Positions 27,937 to 37,500 of a DNA stretch of 64,000 bases are shown in pieces. Within the stretch, counting starts at the first letter, position 1. Each line of letters begins with the position of its first letter. The stretch spans positions 47,511 to 111,510 of the forward strand of contig JAFTFL010000011.1 in the NCBI GenBank assembly GCA_017449525.1, written 5' to 3'. Made by a program: the position numbers and the translations under genes. The DNA is from Bacteroidales bacterium. GTDB lineage: Bacteria > Bacteroidota > Bacteroidia > Bacteroidales > P3. The notes under the pieces were generated by a model. The model saw only the letters and a program-made list of their open reading frames with translations. It was not told the DNA's origin and made no database searches.

Positions 27937-27967
27937 TTGTGTCTTTGACCTGTTTTGCGTACTTTTG
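27937..27967 (+). promoter_or_regulatory. Promoter-like sequence upstream of array B
   Basis: TTG (27937-27939), 20 bp, TACTTTTG (27960-27967). No gene starts downstream until 28600, so any transcript would first run through repeat array B. Between 27733 and 27936 I see nothing else supportable. Confidence 0.6.
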
Positions 27968-28067
27968 CATCCGTTTTGGCAGCGCGCCGCTTGGGGGTGT
28001 GGTGCTTGCGGAATCGAATTTTTTTCCATCAATTTTTCGTTCGCTGTCTTGGACTGTAGTGGCTACT

Positions 28068-28265
28068 GCTGTACGGCATGGCTGCTATTGTCGTACGACT
28101 TTGTGTAGATAAGTGTGCGATAGTGCAGTGCTTCACGTTGTTGTGCGGACTATGTGCCGTACGGCGGAGATGGGAGGGCCGAACGCCATGGGCGATTCTG
28201 TCGTACGGCATCGGGGCATCGGTCCAACAGGAGGTGTCGCGCGTCGCAACGGGGTGTGTGCAAAC
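28068..28265. repeat. 22-bp-period tandem array B (core GYCGTACGGC)
   Basis: Ten-base cores start at 28068 (GCTGTACGGC), 28090 (GTCGTACGAC), 28112 (AGTGTGCGAT), 28156 (GCCGTACGGC), 28178 (GCCGAACGCC) and 28200 (GTCGTACGGC), all multiples of 22 bp apart. Degenerate units lie in register at 28134, 28222 and 28244. The cores match those of arrays A and C. A small hairpin GCGGTC/GACCGC (28289-28306) lies downstream; the remainder up to 28500 holds no recognisable gene. Confidence 0.85.
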
Positions 28266-28503
28266 TCCTTTGTGCTATGCCTACCCGGGCGGTCGGAGGA
28301 GACCGCGAAGATGTGGGCATTTGCGTTTTTTTAACGGACGGTTTAGAACATCGAGTCGTTGTTTTGCGTCTTAGCCCAAAGCAGAGGAATCACTGTTCGG
28401 TAGTGGTAGTAGGAGGGTTATGGAGAGGGGAGAGAACCACTACGTAGCGCAGCTTCGAGAGAGGAATTTAGGGGCACTGGCACGCATAATGAAAGAAAAA
28501 GAG

Positions 28504-28511
28504 TATATTTG
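28504..28511 (+). promoter_or_regulatory. -7 box upstream of the 3916-residue surface protein
   Basis: TATATTTG matches TAnnTTTG and lies 89 bp before the ATG at 28600. No convincing -33 TTG is seen. Confidence 0.45.
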
Positions 28512-28599
28512 TAAACTGAATTTGTGCCGAATCAGCAGAGATATTTCTCTGTTGCTTCGCGATATATAGTAGTAAATCAGACAGAAAAAAACAGATAAG

Positions 28600-31500
28600 A
28601 TGAAGAAAAGATTGTTACTACAGGTTCTGTTTTTTGTGTTTTGCAGCTTCGGATTGCAGGCGCAGATTGTAACAGCTTACCAGCAGGGCTTTGAAGCAAC
28701 AGGAGAGACATCTTCCTATCAATTCCAGCAAGGAGCGGGCACCTTGGACCAGACGTATGCCTCATCGGGCAGCCGGTCCATCAAGCTCCCCCACACCAAC
28801 AACAAAGTGGTGATGATGCTGGACACCATCGACCTAACTCAGAATCCTGACTGGTCGTACGCTGTGTTGGAGTTCAGCCACATGTGCTATGTGGATGCTC
28901 TTGCAACGTCGCGTCCTGCAGAGGTTGGCTTGGTCGAGATACGTCGTGTGGATGAGAACGACAACGCCTGGGTGAAAATGGCTGGTGCGCCCATCTACGA
29001 CACCACAACAGGTTCATTCAGTATAGACTATAATCAGAACACCTCGTTCTCGAGCCGCTCCTATGATGTGTGGCAAAGTGGCACGCGCAACAACTCCTAC
29101 TGGAGGGCAGAGCGCTTCCAGTTGCAACGCCACATGGCAGGTGTAGAGCGTGAGCGTAGGAAGTATCTGATCCGCTTTACGCTGAATCCAATGGTTCGTA
29201 CCTCCGACATTACGGATCCTGCCTGGTATATTGACAACATCAGGGTGCGAGTCAGTTCGGGTATGATGTACAGCCCGAACATGATTACGCTTTCCATACC
29301 CGAGTTGGAACTCTATCCCAATAGTCAACCTACTCGTTTGGAGGTGAAAGCGTCGATGCCTTCTGTGGCAGCTGGCCAGAGCATCGACCCGGATTCGGCC
29401 TACATCCTGTACAAGGTGGGATACAGCAACACTGTGTTCAGATCGCCGATGAGCCTTGTGGGCGGTACCACTGATCGCTACCGTGGCTACATCCCCTTCT
29501 TTGGATACGACACCAACGTGTACTACCGCATTGTGGTCAAGGATCGTTCAGTCAACCACAACACGAGCACCTATCCTTCGGATGAGTCGGCTTGGGGTAG
29601 ATACCACAACATCAGGGGCTACGCCAATACCACCACTTATGATTACACTGCCAGCATGTCCACCGACATGCCCTTCTGCGCTAATGGAGACTCGAAGTTT
29701 CAGTTCCTCTATCCGCAGTCGGCCATGCAGGGCATGGGCTTCCAGCCTGGTGCCATCACCCAGCTGAAGTTCCTCACAGCATCGGCCGTTGCAGCGTCCA
29801 CACGTGAGCGAGTGCAGATTCGCATGGTCAATGTGCCGGCAGGCTACGAGGTAAACACTGAGACTTTCTACTCGGGATTCTCCAAGATAGTGTACGACAG
29901 TGTACTCACCCTGACTCAGAACAACCTCACCGTAGGAACGATCGACCTACAGGACACCTTCTTCTATGCAGGTCAGGATGTGCTGGTTATCTTCTCCAGC
30001 ACCAACAACTTTACACGCAACAATGTGGCACTGCGCGTGCGCTCGGTGTCGACTACCGTATCGGGGCAGTCGCTCTCGACATCATATTCGTCGTCGGACC
30101 GCAGCAGTCCCTTCACCTCGGGCAATACGATGTTCTCCTCGGGTAACTTCGTTGCGTCGCGTCCTGACTTTGGCTTTACAGCCTTTGCCAATCTGCCATT
30201 GAGGTTCGACGCGGGCGTGCTCAGCATTCTTGCCCCGAATGATTCAACCCCAGGTACAGCGCTTTCGGCCAATAATATTCGGGTTACCATCAAGAACTTT
30301 GGTTCGACCCCCCTGTCGTCGTTCAAGGTGTGGTATCAGATTGACGATTCGGCAGCCCACTCCTACAACTGGACAGGCAACCTGGCCGCCAATGCAACCC
30401 AAGACATCACCATCAGCACTACCCAATGGTTAACCTCGGGTACGCATACTATTAGGGCGTGGGTGGACGACACGCTGACTGGTGGCGGCATTACCTATCG
30501 TGATCACGAACCCTTGAACGACACTGCATACAGCAGCTTTGTATCCTGCAACGGTGCCATGAATGGCATCCGTCAGATTGGAGGTACAGGTGCTGATTTT
30601 GCCACACTCGACGACTTCTTCTTTATGCTGAAACAGTGTGGAGTCAACGGTGTGCTGACAGTGAAAGTGGCTCCGGGTACGTACAATAATACCATCAATG
30701 TGCCGCATGTGCCAGGTGCATCGCCTACGAACTACATCCAGTTTGAGCCACTTGGTGCAGCTGGTTCCGTAGTGGTTCGGGGTATGCTCAACTTGCAGCA
30801 GGCATCGCATGTCCGTGTGAAGGACTTCGTGTTCGAAGCAACCAATACTACGACGTGCGTCTCCATGGGCACACGCAGCAGCGACTGCCACTTCTTGAAC
30901 TGTAGGTTCTCGGCTCCTACTTCTGGTGTGGCCTACACCTTAATATATAGTGGTGGTGCCGACTCGCTGCATGTGAAGGACTGCGAATTCCTCAGAGGAG
31001 GTTTGGCAATAAGCCTTATCGGTTCGGCAGCGGACAACAAGGCTCGCGGTAGCCGCATCGAGGGCTCCACCTTCACCGACCAACTGAACAATGCCATCGT
31101 GGTGCGCAACCAGATAGCATCGGTTGTTGACAGCAACACCATCCGCAACATCATCTCCAACTCCAGTTATGCAGTGCTGCTGCAGGACTGCGACGGGGCA
31201 ATGCGCGTTACGCGCAACGTGATGTATGTTACCTCTGGTGCATCCTGTATAGGTGTAACGGGTTTGAACGGCACGTCGTCGGCCTACGCTGTGGTGGCCA
31301 ACAATATGCTGGTCAGCAACGATGAGGGTACATCCAATATGCTGACTACGGCACTGAACGTCATCAACGCCTCGTACACCAAAGTGGTCTACAACTCAGT
31401 GAAGTTGGTGGCACCGACGCGCGGCGGCATAGCTGCTGCCACTTTGGGAGGTAGCGGTGTGAACCAGTGCTACTTCTACAATAATATAGTCTCCAGCTTC

Positions 31501-34500
31501 GATACGGTGAACTACGCGTTCAATTACATACCGCAGGCTGGTAGCACCAACTTCATCGGCAACAACATCTATTATTCGCAGAGCCGCATTCTGAACCGTC
31601 ATGACGGAGTGAACTGCCTCAACCTTTCCACATGGCAGACACGACTGGGTGATGCACAGTCTCAAGCGATCAACCCCTCATTCATTGGGGCTTCGGCCAC
31701 AGACCTGCGCTCCTATAGTGCCAATGTCAAGGGCCATGCACAGCCCGTGGCTGAGGTTACGAACGACATGTTCGGCACCACCCGCGACGCTTCAGCACCG
31801 TGTGTGGGTGCCTTCGAGTTCCTCCCGCTTGCTAACGACTTCGCCATTGAGGCTTTGGCCGAACCGTATGACGAGTACTGCGCTGTTCCTGCTTCGGCTC
31901 CGCTGCGCGTAGTCATCAAAAACAGCGGTGTGAACCCGTTCGTGCCTTCGGCAACCAACACACTGCGCCTCTACTACTCGCGTGGTAACCGCATGGGGGT
32001 ACTTACCCCTGGCCAATCTGGCTCGGTACTGGTGGACCGTACTATACCAGGTGGCGACACCATCATCTTTACCACAGGAAGCAATGTGTCGTTCCCTGTC
32101 AATGGTATGAACGATACCACCTACACCTTCTCGCTGTGGCTGTCGTCGACCACTGACCCCAATATAAGCAATGACTCGTCTCAATTCACGGTTACAGCAC
32201 GCTATCAGTATCCAGCCCTAACGCCCATCACGCGTACCATCGACTATGGCACACGTACCACCTTTAATATTACGGCAGGCCTGCAGTCGTGGGATTACGC
32301 TTTGTTCAACTCGGGTCGCATCCACAAGTCGCTCACCTATTGGTATAGCGACAGTCTGTCGAATCAACCTATCTTCATCGGCAATGACTACACGACCGCG
32401 CCGCTCTATCAAGACACCACTTTCTATATTCGCCAGTACCGCAACATGCCGATAGTGGTTATATCGGAGGTGCAGGTGATACGCACTGGAGCCGGCGTTA
32501 CTTCGCCGCAGCCGCTCTGGATGAGTTCCTCCACGGGATTGGCTGTAAAACTGTCCAACTTCGGCGACGTGCCAGCTCACATCAAGGGCGACCGACTGCT
32601 CTTCGTGAGTAATGATGACAATCTGAACAACCGCACGTATGAGTTCCCCAATGTGGTGATACAACCAGGTGAGTCGATGGTGCTGCAATGCAGAACCAAT
32701 ATAGGTGTTGTGGACTCGGCACACACGCTCGGCTTCAGGGATATGAGTGCGACCACCAGTACCAAGCTGGGTATAGCCTACTACGATGATACGCTTGGAC
32801 TGATGGATGTGCTGCCATTGAATGGTATAACATCGGAGACTCGCTGGAACAACCTTGTGGGGAGCGTACCGCTCACCATCTGGAACGGCCCGGCCATCAG
32901 CCTTGCATCCACTTCGGCAGGTGTGTCGCGTCTGCGCTGGCCGACCTCGGCTTCTACGCAGTCAGCTACGTGCTGGCAAGTAGCTGACGAATCGCACCCG
33001 ATGTCGATGGGAACCACCAACGCATCGATGCAGCGCTTTACTTACAACGGATGTGAGAGTGCCATGAGTACGGTACGGATTAACATCCGCGCCTTGCCTC
33101 AGGTCGATATGGCTGTGGACAGTGTGGAAGTGCCCGAGGGCTGTGGACTTGGTATGGAACCGATAGTGGTGCGTATGTCCAACTATGGTAGTGCCTCCAG
33201 TGATACGACGATATGGCACTATTCGGTAAACGGTGTGGTGCGCTGCACTGACACGTTACCCCCATTGGCAGCCGGCTCGTCGCGTGTTCACACCTTCAGT
33301 CGTCAGGCCGACCTCTCCTCGACAGCTCTTGAGACGCAATACAGCGTGCGCGTGTGGCTTGACCACAACAGCAGTGATGCATCTACGCTCAACGACTCGT
33401 CGCTGTCGGTCATTACTTCGCGCTACACTCCAGGTTTGGCCAATGTGAAGACCTACGACACGGTGCAGTATGCCTCGAAGGATACCCTACAGGCCATCGG
33501 ACTGTTGACCGATTCTCTGATATGGTATGACCGGCAGATGCGCTTGCTCGATACGACCAATGTGTATTTGACCGACTTCCTTTATGCGCAGGACACCTTC
33601 TACGTGTCGCAGGTGGCCGCTTATGATGACATAGCACAAGTAGGATCGCTCTCTACGGTGATGGCTGCTAACCGCTACCCCTCACCCTACAATACCATTA
33701 ATAATTATGGTAAGGAGCAGTACATCTACTTGGGCAGCGAGATTGCAGCATCGGGCTATTCGGCTGGCTATATAGGTGCCGTATCCTTCTATCTGGAATC
33801 CCTCACGGAGAGCTCGGTAACATACGACTCAATTGTGATTTCGATGGCACCCACTTCGTTGGCGAACTTCAACTCGAGCACAGCTTGGGTGCGCGACCTT
33901 AGCCGCGTGTACAGCCGCTCGAACTACACAATCTCTCAAAGCAGTCGGGGGGGATGGATTCGCCATGGTCTTGACCGTCCGTTCTACTGGGATGGTATTG
34001 CCAACGTGGTGGTACAGGTTACCCGCTACATTTCGAGTGCACGCAATTCGGGCTTGTCCATCCGAAGCACAACTACTGGAGCAAGCCGCGTTATCTATTC
34101 GGATAACAACAGCAACGCCAACATCGCTTCGTATGTGGGTTCTGCATCGCGTGACCAAAACGTGCCAGACATCCGCTTTGCGTTCACGCAATATGGATGT
34201 GAAGGTCCCAAGAGACCTATATATGTGAATGTACAAGGTGCCCCCGACGTTGATGCATCGTTGGAGTGGGTGTGGGGCAGTGCCTCGGCATCGTCCTGTG
34301 GCCCGACTCAGCTGACTATTGATGTGCGTAACGGTGGCCGCACCCCAATTAGTAACTATACGGTCGACTACTGGATTGACACAGCCCATGCACGTTACAC
34401 TGGAACTACCACTATTGCACCAGGTGCTACTGGACGTGTGGTTGTGGGAACACCCACATTTACGCCAGGTCTTCACAACCTAAAAGCTGTTGTGAATGCA

Positions 34501-37500
34501 GCTGGCGACACCATTAAGGTCAACGATACCATCGTTACTGACCTGGCGGTGAGCTTCTGTGCTGGTATATATACCATCGGTCCAGCCGACAGCAACGACT
34601 ACCATTCATTTACAGAGGCAGTCAATACGCTGAATGCCGTCGGTGTGGACGGTGCAGTTGAGTTTCACGTACAGCGTGGCGTATACAACGAGCAACTCAC
34701 ATTCTCCAACATACCCGGCAGTTCGTACTCTTCACCCGTAACGTTCAGAGCATCGGAGAACGACAGTTCGGCAGTTGTTATCCGCCACAGCCCCACTGAG
34801 TCGGCTAACTATGTGGTCAACATAGAGAATGCGGACAACCTCAACTTCAAATATCTTACCTTTTATGCCAAAGGAACGGGCAACTACTCGACGGTTGTCT
34901 CACTGAAGAATGCTAATAACATCCACTTTACCAACTCTCAGATACGGGTAAGGGGAGGTCTGAACACCGTCAGTGCCGTAGGTTTCTTAGTGAATGACTA
35001 CGTCAACTACCTCTACATCGACAGCTGTGTTATCGACAGTGGTTTCAATGCTATTCGCAGCCCGATGACCTACGGACGTGGTGTGATGGGCCTAAATGTG
35101 CGCCACAGCAAACTGCTGAACTTCACAAGTAGAGGTCTCTTCCTGACCAATGCCAGCGACGCTGTCATCACTTGGAATAAGATATACTCAGGTGTAAACA
35201 TCAACAACCGTTCGCTGTGGGGCATGTATATTGCCGATCATACAGGTGGTGTAGATGTGGAGTACAACGACATCAATCTATTTGATGAGCGCAACGGTAG
35301 CAAGCGAGGCATCGTATTGTCGCGTTGCGCTGCCAACAACAGTGTGCGCAACAAGATCTACAGCAATCTCATCTCACTGCATGGTACTGGTAACTACGAC
35401 GGCGACCCATCGGGTATCTGGATAGATTCCTCCACTTCGCACGTGAACGTCTACTTCAACACCGTGCGCCTTTACGCTGGAACTACCTCTACCGCGTCGA
35501 AGTCTTTCTTAGTGCGCAATGCCAGTTCCAACTTGTATATTTTGAACAATCTCTTTGACAATCTCAGCCAGGGCTACTGCTACTATGTGGAGTCGCCCGC
35601 TGCAATATCGTTGTCCGACTTCAACGTGTACCATACTGCAATGGATACGGTGTTGCGTCACTTTGTGTACTGGGGCAGGGATTATGACAACCTCGACTCT
35701 ATGCGAGTCGCAAGTGGTCAAGATGCTAACTCGTACAACGACGACCCGTACTATGTGTCAGACCGCGACGCACACATGGCCTTCGGTACCTATTGCGAGC
35801 TTGCGCAGTATAATACGGAGGTGCCCTACGATATAGATGGTGAAATACGCCCGCAGATTCCTATGCCAAGTATCGGAGCCGATGAGGTGAACCGTCGCCT
35901 GCACGATATCTCAATCATGGAAATCTTCGAGCCAAATGCAGACATGGATTATATCGAGGACGATGTGCACCGTGTCGTGGTGAAACTCTACAACAACGGT
36001 TCGTCTACCGAGAGCAATCTGAGCTGGACAGCCGAAATAGCTGGCTCGTCGCCACTCACCATCACTACGCCAAGACAGATTGCTTCCCTTGCACCGGGTC
36101 GCTCCATCATTGATACTGCGTACTTGACGCTGCCCATTGGCATCATCGATACACAAAAGGTTGTGGTCAAATTCATGCCGATGGACAATGATTTGTTCGT
36201 TGACGACAATGTTGACACTGTGGAGTACTTCATCGACCCGTCGTATAATATGAGAGCAGACGCTGTGTCGGCTGTGTTGGGCGACGGTTGCCGTCTATAT
36301 GAGACGCCCCTTACCATCCGCCTCACCAACGTTGGACGCAAGGACATCCCGACGAGTGTTCCGTTCACTATTGGCTTTGAGGCCACATCGGCTTCTCCCG
36401 ACGTGATAGTATCTCAGTTCCCACTCATCCGTACTGAGCAGATAACGCTGCCAGTTCCTTTGGCCGTGAACGCCTCCATCGATATTCCGTTCACTACGAT
36501 GGCCAACCTCTACCCCACAGGTAACGACCGCGACGTGGCTGTGCGATTGAGAGCTTGGCAAACGCACCCCTATGACCAGAAGCCAATAACCGACACCACA
36601 CCTTATATTAATGTTACGAGCAAGTACACGCCTCATGCCCCCATTGGACAAGATCTGCGCTTGCCCTATGCTTCATGGGATACGTTGTGGGCAACCCAGA
36701 CTGATTTGCCTACGCCTACGACGGTGGTGAATCGCCCGATTCGTTGGCATAGAGACTCGACAGAGGCTCCTTATTTCGAGTCGGCCAACTACTTGCGCTC
36801 CACGTGGTGGGAAACACCGCAGTACTTCCATGACTCGGTATACTATCTGAGTTGCATCAGCACCTCTGGTTGTACCAGTTACTATAATCCAGTCCACGTA
36901 ACGGTCGTTCCTTCAGCGGGTGTCGACTTGGCCATACAGCGTGTAGTAACACCCTTCGACAAGGTTTACATGGACAATGACACAGTCCGGGTGAATATCA
37001 TCAACTACGGACGTCAGGCTGCTTCAAACTTTGCAGTGGTCTACCAGCTGCGCGATGTGGGTGGTCAGACTGATTTGCAGCTGGTCAGAGAGACCTACAC
37101 AGGCACTATTGGACCAGGTGAAGACCGCTATTTCTCGTTCGACTCGCTGATTAATGTTGTGGAAGGCCATTCGTACGAGCTGCGGGTTTGGACCGACTAT
37201 TCGAACGATGATGTACGCCGCAACGACACGATTCGCAATACTAAAGTCTTCACCTCGCTATTGTCGAGTGTTTATGGCAATAATGTAGACAAGCGCACTT
37301 TCGATGTGCTTCACCCAGAGGGTATGGACATCACGCGTGTCAGCGTATCGGGCGTAGACTATCAACTTGCCCCCATTGGCCGTGATTACACCAGCATCGG
37401 AGCGCCCAACGACACAATCGACCCCGTTATCCACATGATAAAAGGTGCCGCCGATACGATTATCGTGGAGGTGTCCAACAGCGACAAGGCCGAAGACTAT

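Noticed and set aside
27878-28374. Short plus-strand frames around array B
   Set aside because: They are made of the repeat units themselves, differ in frame and have no family features.
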